From assembly GCA_040119125.1 (NCBI GenBank), contig JBEDTR010000008.1, forward strand, positions 62,001 through 126,000: a DNA stretch of 64,000 nucleotides, given 5' to 3'. Within the stretch, counting starts at the first letter, position 1. Each line of letters starts with the position of its first letter. The DNA comes from Pacificitalea sp040119125. GTDB lineage: Bacteria; Pseudomonadota; Alphaproteobacteria; Rhodobacterales; Rhodobacteraceae. The position numbers and the translations under genes were made by a program. Under the pieces are notes generated by a model. It was not told the DNA's origin, searched no databases, and saw only the letters and a list, made by a program, of their open reading frames with translations. Positions 34,276-43,545 of this stretch are shown here, piece by piece.

Positions 34276-36467
34276 GTCCTCCCAACGGTTGCACTGGTAT
34301 TGCTCTTCTTGAAATAGACCACTGACAGCGGCGGCACAGTCACCACGGCGGATGCTGGCCATCCATTCCACGGCACCGGCTCGGCCTCCACCCCGCCGAG
34401 GTTGCCGCGGTTTTCGCCGCCATAGATCGCGGAATCGGTGTTCAGCACCTCGTCCCAGCGCCCCGGCATGGGCAGGCCCACGCGGTAGCCCGTGCGCTCC
34501 ACCGGGGTCAGATTGCTCAGCACCGCCACTTCCGGCGCATCACCCGCCCGGCGCAGGAAACCCAGCACCGATTGATCCGCATCATCGGCCACCAGCCAGG
34601 CAAAGCCCTGCGCACGACTGTCGTCACGGTGCAGCGCAGGCGTATCGCGATACAGATGGTTCAGATCGCGCACCAGACGCTGCATCCCAGCGTGGGCGGG
34701 TTGATCCAGCAGATGCCAGTCTAGGCTGATGTCGTGGTTCCATTCCCGCCGCTGCGCAAATTCACAGCCCATGAACAACAGCTTTTTGCCGGGATGCCCC
34801 CACATGAAGCCATAATAGGCGCGCAGATTCGCGAATTGCTCAGCCTCATCGCCCGGCATCTTGCCGATCATGCTTCCCTTGCCATGCACAACCTCATCAT
34901 GGCTGATCGGCAGGATGAAGTTTTCCGAAAACGCGTAGACCAGCCCGAACGTCAGCTGATGGTGGTGATGACGGCGGTGGATCGGGTCACGCTTGAAATA
35001 ATCGAGCGTGTCATTCATCCAACCCATGTTCCATTTATAGCCAAAACCAAGCCCGCCCTCATGCACCGGGTGCGACACACCGGGAAAGCTGGTGCTTTCC
35101 TCTGCCACGGTCATGATACCGGGCGCTTCGGCATAGGCGGCGGCGTTGACCTCGCGCAGCATCTCGATCGCTTCGAGGTTTTCACGACCGCCATGCACGT
35201 TGGGAACCCATTCGTCATGGGGCCGCGAGTAGTCACGATAGAGCATCGACGCCACAGCATCGACGCGCAGCCCATCGACCCCATATTGCCGCAGCCAGTA
35301 AAGCGCATTGGCGACGAGGTAATTCTTCACCTCACGGCGGGAATAGTCATAGATCAGCGTGTTCCAATCGCGGTGAAATCCTTCGCGCGGATCGGCATAT
35401 TGATAAAGCGGCGTGCCATCGAACCAGCCCAGCCCGTGCGGATCGGTGGGGAAATGCCCCGGCACCCAATCAAGCAGAACACCCAGCCCTGCGTCCTGCG
35501 CCGCGGCGACGAAAGCCGCGAATTCGCGGGGTGTGCCGTGACGCACGGTGGGGGCAAACATGCCGACGGGCTGATAACCCCAACTGCCGTCAAACGGGAA
35601 TTCCGAAATTGGCAGCAGCTCGATATGGGTGAACCCCATCTCTGCGACGTAATGGACCAGATCGCGGGCGAGCTCTTCGTAGGACAGGCGGCGGCCGCCG
35701 TCTTCGACCACCTTGCGCCAACTGCCCAAGTGCACTTCGTAGATCGAGATCGGCGCGTCGACGGAATTGCGGGCGGCGCGGTCCTCCCCCACCATCGGCA
35801 CGGGCGGCAGGCGGCGCACGACGCTACCGGTCGCAGGCGGATGTTCCGAGCCAAAGCCCACCGGGTCGGCCTTGAGCGGCAGCTGTTCGCCGTCGGGGCC
35901 GAGAATGTCGTATTTATAAACCGCGCCGGGGCCGACGGCGGGTAGGAAAATCTCCCATACCCCGGTCGCACCGCGCCTACGCATGACGCCGCGCGCAGGA
36001 TTCCAATGGTTGAAATCGCCCACCACGGCGACCCGCTGCGCCGAGGGCGCCCAGACGGCGAATACCGTGCCCGCGACCCCATCATGGGTCATGGGCCGCG
36101 CCCCCAGACGTTCCCACAGACGGTGATGCGAGCCTTCGGAAATCAGATGCTCGTCCATTTCGCCCAGCACGGGCGGAAACCGATAGGGATCTTCGACCTG
36201 CCATTCGGAGCCATAGCCCTGCGCATGCAGATGGTAGCGGGCGGAAATCTCGCCCTCCGCCACGAATAGCCCATCCCCAAAATGCGCGGCTTCGGTCCGG
36301 GTGCCGTCCTCATCAACGATCCAGAGACGCTCCGCTCCGGGCATCAGCACCCGCACAATAGACGCACCCGACCCCGTCGGATGTCGGCCCAGAATATCGA
36401 ATGGAGCGCCATGGCGCCCAGCCCGGATGGCGTCAGCCTGCGGAAATTCGTGGTCGCGCGTGTTCAT
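34272..36467 (-). CDS. glgB: 1,4-alpha-glucan branching enzyme
   Basis: GlgB (GH13) introduces alpha-1,6 branches into glycogen. The 731-residue protein has two N-terminal beta modules (the second with FAVWAPSAQRVAVVGDFNHWN), then a barrel with nucleophile Asp in VDGLRVDAVASMLY, Glu in VAEESTSFPGVS, and ISHDEVVHGKGSM. The ATG at 36467 has GGAAAGGA 4 bases upstream. It is 64 bp from the glgP stop, a gap that contains part of a perfect inverted repeat, and overlaps glgC downstream. Confidence 0.95.
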   Translation of the reverse strand: MNTRDHEFPQADAIRAGRHGAPFDILGRHPTGSGASIVRVLMPGAERLWIVDEDGTRTEAAHFGDGLFVAEGEISARYHLHAQGYGSEWQVEDPYRFPPVLGEMDEHLISEGSHHRLWERLGARPMTHDGVAGTVFAVWAPSAQRVAVVGDFNHWNPARGVMRRRGATGVWEIFLPAVGPGAVYKYDILGPDGEQLPLKADPVGFGSEHPPATGSVVRRLPPVPMVGEDRAARNSVDAPISIYEVHLGSWRKVVEDGGRRLSYEELARDLVHYVAEMGFTHIELLPISEFPFDGSWGYQPVGMFAPTVRHGTPREFAAFVAAAQDAGLGVLLDWVPGHFPTDPHGLGWFDGTPLYQYADPREGFHRDWNTLIYDYSRREVKNYLVANALYWLRQYGVDGLRVDAVASMLYRDYSRPHDEWVPNVHGGRENLEAIEMLREVNAAAYAEAPGIMTVAEESTSFPGVSHPVHEGGLGFGYKWNMGWMNDTLDYFKRDPIHRRHHHHQLTFGLVYAFSENFILPISHDEVVHGKGSMIGKMPGDEAEQFANLRAYYGFMWGHPGKKLLFMGCEFAQRREWNHDISLDWHLLDQPAHAGMQRLVRDLNHLYRDTPALHRDDSRAQGFAWLVADDADQSVLGFLRRAGDAPEVAVLSNLTPVERTGYRVGLPMPGRWDEVLNTDSAIYGGENRGNLGGVEAEPVPWNGWPASAVVTVPPLSVVYFKKSNTSATVGRT

Positions 36468-36524
36468 GCGTCCTTTCCGCCCGCGCCCGCCACGAACCGC
36501 CGGGCAGGCCGGGCTCCTCGGCTG

Positions 36525-36542
36525 CGAACGGTCAACCGTTCG
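36525..36542. promoter_or_regulatory. Perfect 18-bp inverted repeat at the glgP end
   Basis: CGAACGGT-CA-ACCGTTCG is a perfect palindrome with 8-bp arms that spans the glgP stop codon and lies 58 bp before the glgB start. It could be an operator (dimer-binding site) for a regulator of the downstream glgBCAX genes or an mRNA processing hairpin. It is not followed by a T run, so it is not a standard terminator. Confidence 0.5.
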
Positions 36543-38940
36543 GAGCGATGCCCCATATCTCCGCCATATAACCCCGGATTGTCCGGTCGGAGGAGAAATA
36601 TCCAAGTCGTGCCGTGTTCAGTGCCGACATCCGGCGCCAGCGGGCCGTATCGGCATAGGCAGCCTCGACCTGTCGCTGCGCGGTTGCGTAACTCTCGTAA
36701 TCGGAAGCGCACAGATAGGGGTCATGGTTCCACATCATGTGGACGATTCCATGATGGCGGTCGGGCTCATCAGGGCTGAACCGACCCTCCGCGATCAACT
36801 GCAGCACATCGCGCAACGCGGCGCTTTGACCAATGGCGCTGCGGGCATGATCGGGGACCGCCGCTCGCGCCAGCGCCTCCTCGGCGGTCATACCGAACCG
36901 GAAAAAATTCTCGGCGCCCACATGCTCGCGCATTTCTACGTTCGCGCCATCAAGCGTGCCGATGGTCAGCGCGCCATTCAGCCCAAACTTCATGTTGCCA
37001 GTGCCCGACGCTTCGGTCCCGGCGGTCGAAATCTGTTCCGACAGATCGGCGGCGGGGATCAGCAGTTCGGCCATGGAGACGTTGTAATTTGCCGGATAGA
37101 CGATCTGCAGCCGGCCACGGGTCAGCGGATCGACGTTAATCACCTGCGCCGCGTCATGGATCAGGCGGATGACGGATTTTGCCATCGCATAGCCGGGGGC
37201 GGCCTTGCCACCGAAGATCTTGACCCGCGGCTGGTCCGGGCCGCGCCCCTCGCGCAGATCCTGCCAAAGCGCGATGGCATGCAGCAGGTTCATCAGCTGG
37301 CGTTTGTATTCATGGATGCGCTTAACCTGCACGTCGAACATCGCCTGCGGATCGACACGCAATCCCTGCCCCGCCAGCCACTCGGCGCAGCGGTGCTTGG
37401 CCTGCTGTTTCACCGCGCCAATCTGATCGAGAAAGCCAGCGTCACCGATATGCGCCTCCAGCCCCGACAAGCGCTCCAGATCATTTTGCCACCCCTCACC
37501 CACGGTGTCCGTCAGCAGCGCGGCAAGCGGCGGATTGGCGCTGGCAATCCAACGGCGCGGCGTGATGCCATTGGTTTGGTTCACGATCCGGTCGGGATGC
37601 AGCCGGTCGAGATCGGCAAACACCGTGCGGCGCATCAGCCCGGTGTGCAGCGCCGAGACGCCGTTGACCCGCCCACTGGCCACAAAGGCAAGGTTCCCCA
37701 TCCGCACCCGATCCTGCGCCACCAGCGCAGTCGTCGCCGGGCGGCGGGGATGGCGCGCGGCGTGCCAATCGTCGATCTGCTCGACGATCTCCATGTGGCG
37801 CGGCAACAGACGGCCCATCGACCATGTCGACCAGCTTTCGAGCGCTTCGGGCATCAGGGTGTGATTGGTGTAATTCAGGCTCTGCTGGGTGACTTCCATC
37901 GCGGCGTCGAAACTCAACCCTTCGCCATCGACCAGCAGGCGGATCAACTCCGGCGCGGCCAGCGCGGGATGCGTATCGTTCAACTGCACCGCCCAGAGCG
38001 CGGCCATGTCGAGCGGCGCGTGACCCGCGGCCTTCACCCGTGTCAGAATATCGGCCAGCGACGCGGCGCAGAGCAGATATTCCTGTCGCAGCCGCAATTC
38101 CTGACCGGCCTGAGTGCTGTCATCAGGGTAGAGCACCCGGCCCAGCGCGCGCGCGAAACTGTCGCCGCCCGACGCGCCGACGTGATCGCCCGCGGAAAAC
38201 TGCGGCAGGTCAAACCCGGCGACGGCCCGCGGCTCCCACAGGCGCAGGGTGTTAACCCATGCCCCGCCCCAGCCCGCAACCGGCATGTCATGGGGACGCG
38301 CGATCAAGCGTTCCGCCGGTTGCCAGACCCGACGCCCTCCATGATCGCGGACCGTCCCGCCAAAGCCCACGGGCACGGTGGCCGCGCGGCCCTCAATCAG
38401 CATGGGCTGCGGGTGATCGAGCCAAGTCTCGGGCCGTTCGGTTTGCTGGCCCGCCTCCCAGCCTTGGGTAAACAACCCGTGTTCATAGCGCAGGCCATAG
38501 CCGGTCGCGGGACAGTTCACGGTCGACAAGCTGTCAAGGAAACACGCCGCCAGCCGCCCCAGCCCGCCGTTGCCCAAAGCGGCGTCAGGCTCCTGCCCCG
38601 TCACGGTCTCAAGCGAGATACCGAAATCGCCCAGCGCCGCGTCAATCGCCTGCGTCATGGACAGATTCAGCGCCAGATCCCCCAGCATCCGACCCATCAG
38701 GAATTCCATCGACAGGTATGCCACACGCTTACCCGGTGCCGCCTCGGCCCGCTGCCAACCGGGCGAGAGATGGCGGTGCAGGGCATGACCTACGGCACGA
38801 TACCAATCACCGGGCCCCGCACGCTCCGGCGTTAGACCGCGCAGCGCCAGCGCCTCCTGCAACAGACTGGTCAGAGCCACACGCTCCAGCGGCGGCCGCC
38901 CGGTTTCGGAGAGGGGAAAGTCGGCTCGATTATTCATCAT
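36532..38940 (-). CDS. glgP: Glycogen/alpha-glucan phosphorylase
   Basis: GlgP (GT35) releases glucose-1-phosphate from glycogen ends. The 802-residue protein has AYLSMEFLMGR, DAALGNGGLGRLAACFLDSL, and the pyridoxal-phosphate lysine in EASGTGNMKFGLNGAL, with QVKRIHEYKRQLMN. All active-site motifs are intact and the length is normal. The start lies at a double ATG (38940 or 38937). It is the first gene of the glgP-B-C-A-X run, so breakdown and synthesis are coexpressed. It diverges from the alpha-glucosidase gene across a 168-bp gap. Confidence 0.94.
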   Translation of the reverse strand: MMNNRADFPLSETGRPPLERVALTSLLQEALALRGLTPERAGPGDWYRAVGHALHRHLSPGWQRAEAAPGKRVAYLSMEFLMGRMLGDLALNLSMTQAIDAALGDFGISLETVTGQEPDAALGNGGLGRLAACFLDSLSTVNCPATGYGLRYEHGLFTQGWEAGQQTERPETWLDHPQPMLIEGRAATVPVGFGGTVRDHGGRRVWQPAERLIARPHDMPVAGWGGAWVNTLRLWEPRAVAGFDLPQFSAGDHVGASGGDSFARALGRVLYPDDSTQAGQELRLRQEYLLCAASLADILTRVKAAGHAPLDMAALWAVQLNDTHPALAAPELIRLLVDGEGLSFDAAMEVTQQSLNYTNHTLMPEALESWSTWSMGRLLPRHMEIVEQIDDWHAARHPRRPATTALVAQDRVRMGNLAFVASGRVNGVSALHTGLMRRTVFADLDRLHPDRIVNQTNGITPRRWIASANPPLAALLTDTVGEGWQNDLERLSGLEAHIGDAGFLDQIGAVKQQAKHRCAEWLAGQGLRVDPQAMFDVQVKRIHEYKRQLMNLLHAIALWQDLREGRGPDQPRVKIFGGKAAPGYAMAKSVIRLIHDAAQVINVDPLTRGRLQIVYPANYNVSMAELLIPAADLSEQISTAGTEASGTGNMKFGLNGALTIGTLDGANVEMREHVGAENFFRFGMTAEEALARAAVPDHARSAIGQSAALRDVLQLIAEGRFSPDEPDRHHGIVHMMWNHDPYLCASDYESYATAQRQVEAAYADTARWRRMSALNTARLGYFSSDRTIRGYMAEIWGIAPNG

Positions 38941-39108
38941 TCTGTCCCGGTTGTCCGATGGCCGAGCGTAAAACGCGCATTCGCATTTGATAAGCCCGCC
39001 CGCAGCGTCATTCTTCGTATGGCACCTTTGGGCCGCACTTCTGGGCAATCCGGTGGCGACTGGTCCATCGTAGAGGCAGCAGACAGGTCAAGATGGAAGG
39101 AAAGCAGA

Positions 39109-40713
39109 ATGCGAACTGGTCCCGATTGGTGGCGCGGTGCCGTGGTCTACCAGATATACCCGCGCAGTTATCAGGACGATAACGGAGACGGCATTGGCGA
39201 TCTGCCGGGCATCACCCGGCGACTGGATCATATTGCCGGTCTGGGTGTGGATGCGATCTGGCTCTCGCCGATCTTTACCTCGCCGATGCGCGACATGGGC
39301 TATGACGTGTCCGACTATACTGATGTCGATCCATGCTTCGGCACGCTGGCGGATTTTGACAGGCTTATCGCCCGTGCGCATGAGTTGGGGCTGAAGGTGC
39401 TGGTCGATCAGGTGCTGAACCATTCGTCGAGCGATCACCCGTGGTTCATCGAAAGCAGCAGCTCCCGCGACAACCCCAAGGCCGATTGGTATGTCTGGGT
39501 CGATCCGCAGCCAGATGGCGCGCCGCCCAATAACTGGCTGTCGGTGATGACCGGCAACGCATGGGAGTGGGAGCCGCGGCGACGGCAATATTACTACCAC
39601 AGCTTCCTGAAGGAACAGCCGGATTTGAACTACCACAACCCGGCGGTGCGGGAGGAAATGAAGAAAATTCTCCATTTCTGGCTGGACCGTGGCATCGACG
39701 GATTCCGGCTCGATACCGTCAATTACTTCATCCATGACACCAAGCTGCGCGACAATCCGGGCAAGCCGCCGGAGGCCGAATGGCCGCCGCTCAACCCCTA
39801 TGACATGCAGTTGCAGAAATACTCCAAAAGCCGCCCCGAAAACGTCGAGTGGCTCAAGGTGATCCGCGAGATCACCGATCAGTATTCTGACCGCACTCTC
39901 GTCGGCGAAGTGGGCGATCTGGACTGCGCAATCCCGCTGATGGGCGAATATACTGCCGGCAATGACCGCCTGCACATGGCCTATTCGTTCGACATGCTGT
40001 CGGACACTTTCACCGTCGCGCATTTCCGGGAGGTGATCGAAGGTTTCTGGAAGGGCGCGGCGGATGGCTGGCCGATGTGGTCGATGTCGAACCACGATGT
40101 GGTGCGTCACGTTTCCCGCTGGCACGCCCATGACGCAGGTGATGACCGTCTGGCGCGGCTGGCCGCCGCCATGCTGCTGTCATTCGAAGGCACGATTTGT
40201 CTCTATCAGGGGGAGGAACTGGGCCAGACCGACACGGAGCTGACCTATGATGAGCTAACCGACCCAATCGCGCTGAAATACTGGCCCGAAAGCACCGGGC
40301 GGGATGGCTGCCGCACACCTATGGTCTGGGATGAAAGCGCACCCAATGCGGGCTTCTCTACCCATCCCGCACCGTGGCTGCCGGTGAAGCCGCCGCAAGC
40401 CGCCCGCGCCGTGGAGGGCATGGGGCCTGCGTCGGTGCTGGCATTCTATCGCGAAATGATTGCATTCCGGCATGACACGCCGCTGATGGATCACGGTCCC
40501 ATGCAATTTTGCGACGATGTCAAGCCGCCGCTGATGCATCTTGTCCGGGGCGCGCGTGACGGCGAGCAGATCCACTGCCTGTTCAACCTGTCGTGCAGCA
40601 CCTTGACCGCCACCCCCGGCGGCACCGGTCGGCTTATCGGCCCCTCACAGGCCGCGACACTCGACGGCTCTGTGTTGACGCTTGGGCCGAACGGTTTTGC
40701 ATTTATCGGCTGA
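39109..40713 (+). CDS. GH13 alpha-glucosidase
   Basis: A 534-residue oligo-1,6-glucosidase/alpha-glucosidase type enzyme. It has QIYPRSYQDDNGDGIGDLPG, the nucleophile Asp in DGFRLDTVNYF, acid/base Glu in LVGEVGD, and SNHDVVRH, with EGTICLYQGEELG. It lacks a signal peptide, so it acts inside the cell on malto-oligosaccharides or disaccharides produced by glycogen breakdown or taken up. The ATG at 39109 has a GGAAGGAAAG region upstream. AglA-type enzymes usually sit with sugar ABC transporters; here the context is glycogen turnover. Confidence 0.9.
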   Translation: MRTGPDWWRGAVVYQIYPRSYQDDNGDGIGDLPGITRRLDHIAGLGVDAIWLSPIFTSPMRDMGYDVSDYTDVDPCFGTLADFDRLIARAHELGLKVLVDQVLNHSSSDHPWFIESSSSRDNPKADWYVWVDPQPDGAPPNNWLSVMTGNAWEWEPRRRQYYYHSFLKEQPDLNYHNPAVREEMKKILHFWLDRGIDGFRLDTVNYFIHDTKLRDNPGKPPEAEWPPLNPYDMQLQKYSKSRPENVEWLKVIREITDQYSDRTLVGEVGDLDCAIPLMGEYTAGNDRLHMAYSFDMLSDTFTVAHFREVIEGFWKGAADGWPMWSMSNHDVVRHVSRWHAHDAGDDRLARLAAAMLLSFEGTICLYQGEELGQTDTELTYDELTDPIALKYWPESTGRDGCRTPMVWDESAPNAGFSTHPAPWLPVKPPQAARAVEGMGPASVLAFYREMIAFRHDTPLMDHGPMQFCDDVKPPLMHLVRGARDGEQIHCLFNLSCSTLTATPGGTGRLIGPSQAATLDGSVLTLGPNGFAFIG

Positions 40714-40732
40714 CCTGACGCTGAGATGAGCC

Positions 40733-40759
40733 CCGGCCCGCCTTAGTCCTGCGGGCCGG
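40733..40759. other. GC-rich hairpin between convergent genes
   Basis: CCGGCCCGC and GCGGGCCGG form a 9-bp stem with a 9-base loop between the alpha-glucosidase stop and the convergent SDR stop. There is no T tract, so termination is only possible, not shown. Confidence 0.4.
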
Positions 40760-40766
40760 GAGGTCG

Positions 40767-41564
40767 TCACATATTCATGGCACCGACCGAACCGCCATCG
40801 ACCCGATAAGCCGACCCGTTGATGAAGCTCGCGCGTTCCGAACACAGCAATGCGATAACGCTTGCGACCTCCTCCGGCTGACCGCGCCGGGAAAGGCTGA
40901 GAAACGGGCGCTCCTCCTTCAGGAACGTGTTGATCGCCTTGTCCTTCGACACGCCCAGCGCATCGGCGCGCTTGTCCATCATGCCATCGGTCATCGGTGT
41001 CTCAATAAAGGCCGGGGAGACGGTGTTGAACAGCACGCCCTTCGGCCCGTAAGGCAGAGATACGCATTTGGTGAAGTTCAACAACGCGGCCTTGGCTGCG
41101 TTATAGACGGCCTCATCCGCATAGGGCTGGACTGCGTTTTCCGAGGTGACAAAGACCACTCGGCCCCACCCCTTGGCGACCATGGACGGCACAAAGGCAC
41201 GGGCCATGCGCACGGCAGACATGAAATCGATCTGCCATGCCTCCATCCAGTCATCATCTGTCATCTCCAGAGGATCGCCCTTGGCCCCCGTGACACCCGC
41301 TGCATGCACCAGCATATCCGCGCCGCCCAAGGCCTCGGTCTCGTACAAAAGAGCCTCCACCGCCGACTGATCGGTCAGGTCGCAGGCCGTGGTTCCCGCC
41401 ACCGCATCGCCCAATGTGGCGGCGGCCTTTTCCAACGGTTCGTGCTGAAGATCGGTGAGAAACACGCGCGCGCCGTCTGCGGCAAGCGTCCGCGCCGCTT
41501 CCAGCCCAATGCCGCCCGAAGCGCCGCTGATCAGGGCCAGCTTGCCCGAAATTCCAAGATCCAT
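40767..41564 (-). CDS. Short-chain dehydrogenase/reductase
   Basis: A 265-residue classical SDR with the cofactor loop ISGASGGIGLEAA, the VHAAGVTG motif, catalytic Ser in VVFVTSENAV and the YNAAK Tyr-Lys pair, ending in GSAYRVDGGSVGAMNM. A conserved Asp after beta2 (FLTDL) favours NAD+ over NADP+. The sequence resembles 3-oxoacyl-ACP reductase or hydroxybutyrate dehydrogenase branches, but no substrate can be set. ATG 41564 is preferred to an upstream start 17 codons earlier. It diverges from treZ across a 190-bp gap. Confidence 0.85.
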   Translation of the reverse strand: MDLGISGKLALISGASGGIGLEAARTLAADGARVFLTDLQHEPLEKAAATLGDAVAGTTACDLTDQSAVEALLYETEALGGADMLVHAAGVTGAKGDPLEMTDDDWMEAWQIDFMSAVRMARAFVPSMVAKGWGRVVFVTSENAVQPYADEAVYNAAKAALLNFTKCVSLPYGPKGVLFNTVSPAFIETPMTDGMMDKRADALGVSKDKAINTFLKEERPFLSLSRRGQPEEVASVIALLCSERASFINGSAYRVDGGSVGAMNM

Positions 41565-41670
41565 ATCAGTTCCTTGTGTCGCGAGAGGTTCCAATCGCCC
41601 ACAGGCCGGGCGCATCCGCAGGGCAAGGCCTGAAAAGCTGTATTGTTCCGACAGTTCGTTATTTCCCGCT

Positions 41671-41695
41671 GGAACTGCGCGTCATCATCGCGGTT
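41671..41695 (+). promoter_or_regulatory. EcfG-like (GGAAC-N16-GGTT) promoter candidate for treZ-treY
   Basis: GGAAC (41671-41675), 16 bases, then GGTT (41692-41695) lies 59 bases before the treZ ATG. The first base of the -10 is G rather than C, so it is a weaker match than the two sites near 28.3-28.5 kb. Trehalose genes are classic general-stress targets. Confidence 0.45.
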
Positions 41696-41754
41696 TACAT
41701 TACGGGGGGCGACACGATCCGCCCGCGCCGCTCAATGGAGCCGAAGGGAACCCG

Positions 41755-43545
41755 ATGCAGACTGATGCCGTCCCACCCGCAGCGGATGCCACTTCGCCCC
41801 GCGATAACAGCGATCCCCGGCCAATCTGGGGGGCGCATCCGTTGGGCGAAGGGGAGTGGCACGTTGGCCTATGGGCCCCGGATGCCCATCAGGTCGAAGT
41901 TCAGATGCAAGGGCGCACCGTCAAACTGCCTGCACTGGGCGGTGGCCGATTTGGCGGGGCGATCACCGCACATGCGGATGAACCCTATTCGATGGTCATC
42001 GACGGCCGCGTGCGCCCCGATCCTGCAAGCCGCGCGCAAATCACCGATGTCCACGGTGCGTCGCGCCTGAGCGACCCCTCATATCACTGGCCGGAGAGCG
42101 AAGATCAGTGGCGCGGCCATGCCCTGTCCGATCTGGTCATTCTGGAACTGCATGTCGGCCTGTTCACCCCCGAAGGCACCTTTGCTGCCGCTGAGGCCCG
42201 TTTGCCGGAACTGGCGGCACTAGGCTTCACCGCGATCGAGATCATGCCGGTAAATCACTTCGCCGGGCAGCGGGGCTGGGGCTATGACGGCGTGCTGCCT
42301 TTTGCGCCGCACCCGGTCTATGGCCCACCCGATGCGCTGAAATCGCTGGTCGCGGCGGCACATGCGACGGGTCTGTCGGTGATCTTGGATGTGGTGTGGA
42401 ACCATTTTGGTCCGGACGGCGGCTATCTTCATGAAATCGCACCGGACTTCTTTGACCCAGACCGCGACACCCCATGGGGTGCAGGCATCGATTTCGCCCG
42501 CGAGGAGGTTCGCGCCTATTTCGGTGACAATGCGCGCATGTGGGTCGAGGAGTTCCATATGGATGGGCTGCGCATTGACGCCGCGCACCAGATTCGGGGC
42601 GGCACCCCCGGCTTTCTGGACGCCGTCGCTCGGGATCTACGCGCCCGCACCCCGGACCGCCCGCTGCATCTGATCTTGGAAGATGAGCGCAATCTGGTCA
42701 CGCCACGCCAGCCCGGATCAGGACTGTTCGATGCGGAATGGAATGACGACTATCACCACGCTGTGCACTGTTTGCTGACCGGCGAAAGCGAAAGCTACTA
42801 TGCCAGCTTCGCTGTTGATCCGCTTGGGGATCTGGCGCGCGCATTGGCTGAAGGTCAGGTTGAGCAGGGACAACCGCGCGAGGGGCTTGAACACCCTCGT
42901 GGTGAGCCTTCGGGGGCCCTACCGGTAACGGCCTTCGTCAACTCGAACCAGACCCATGATCAGGTCGGCAACCGTGCTCAGGGGGAGCGGCTGATCGTGC
43001 TGGCGGGCCAAGACGCCGCCCGCGTGGCGCATGCGCTGCTTTTGCTATCGCCCTATATTCCGATGCTGTTCATGGGGGAGGAAGCGGGCGAAACCGCGCC
43101 ATTCCAGTTTTTTGCCGATTTCACCGGTGATCTTGCGGAGGCAACCCGCAATGGCCGCGCCCGTGAATTCGCCCGGTTCGAAAGCTTCGGCGGGCCGGTC
43201 CCGGACCCGATGGCGAAAGACACGTTTGAACGCTCGCGACCCTATCGTGACGACACTGACCGCACCGCGGAGTGGCGCGCGCTGACCCGTGAGCTGTTGC
43301 ACCTCCGCCATGACCGTATCGCGCCACTGGTCGCGGCGAACCCATGCCCAGCCCGTAGTGCCATTTCCTGCGGAGACAGGGCGCTGCAAGCAAGGTTCGA
43401 TTTTGGTCCAGCCGTGCTGATACTCGACGTGGCGCTCGGCGCGGCAGGTCGATTTGAAGGGCGATCATCAACGCCGCTTTTTGCGCTGGGAGATCCGGCC
43501 ACTGACCCCTACTCCCTAACCGTCTGGATCGAGGAGACATCATGA
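41755..43545 (+). CDS. treZ: Malto-oligosyltrehalose trehalohydrolase
   Basis: TreZ releases trehalose from malto-oligosyltrehalose, the second step of the TreYZ route from glycogen to trehalose. The 596-residue protein has an N-terminal CBM48-like module, WGYDGVLPFAPHPVYG, DVVWNHFGPDG, the nucleophile Asp in DGLRIDAAHQI, Glu in LILEDERN, and NQTHDQVGNRAQGER. ATG 41755 has an AAGGGAA upstream. The stop overlaps the treY start by 4 bp (ATGA). Having treZ first fits the operon order seen in other alphaproteobacteria. Confidence 0.94.
   Translation: MQTDAVPPAADATSPRDNSDPRPIWGAHPLGEGEWHVGLWAPDAHQVEVQMQGRTVKLPALGGGRFGGAITAHADEPYSMVIDGRVRPDPASRAQITDVHGASRLSDPSYHWPESEDQWRGHALSDLVILELHVGLFTPEGTFAAAEARLPELAALGFTAIEIMPVNHFAGQRGWGYDGVLPFAPHPVYGPPDALKSLVAAAHATGLSVILDVVWNHFGPDGGYLHEIAPDFFDPDRDTPWGAGIDFAREEVRAYFGDNARMWVEEFHMDGLRIDAAHQIRGGTPGFLDAVARDLRARTPDRPLHLILEDERNLVTPRQPGSGLFDAEWNDDYHHAVHCLLTGESESYYASFAVDPLGDLARALAEGQVEQGQPREGLEHPRGEPSGALPVTAFVNSNQTHDQVGNRAQGERLIVLAGQDAARVAHALLLLSPYIPMLFMGEEAGETAPFQFFADFTGDLAEATRNGRAREFARFESFGGPVPDPMAKDTFERSRPYRDDTDRTAEWRALTRELLHLRHDRIAPLVAANPCPARSAISCGDRALQARFDFGPAVLILDVALGAAGRFEGRSSTPLFALGDPATDPYSLTVWIEETS

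Noticed and set aside
36301..38835. 844-codon open frame on the plus strand
   Set aside because: It is antisense to glgB and glgP, which have complete catalytic motifs. Its sequence is His/Arg/Gln-rich with no domain, typical of an antisense shadow in GC-rich DNA.
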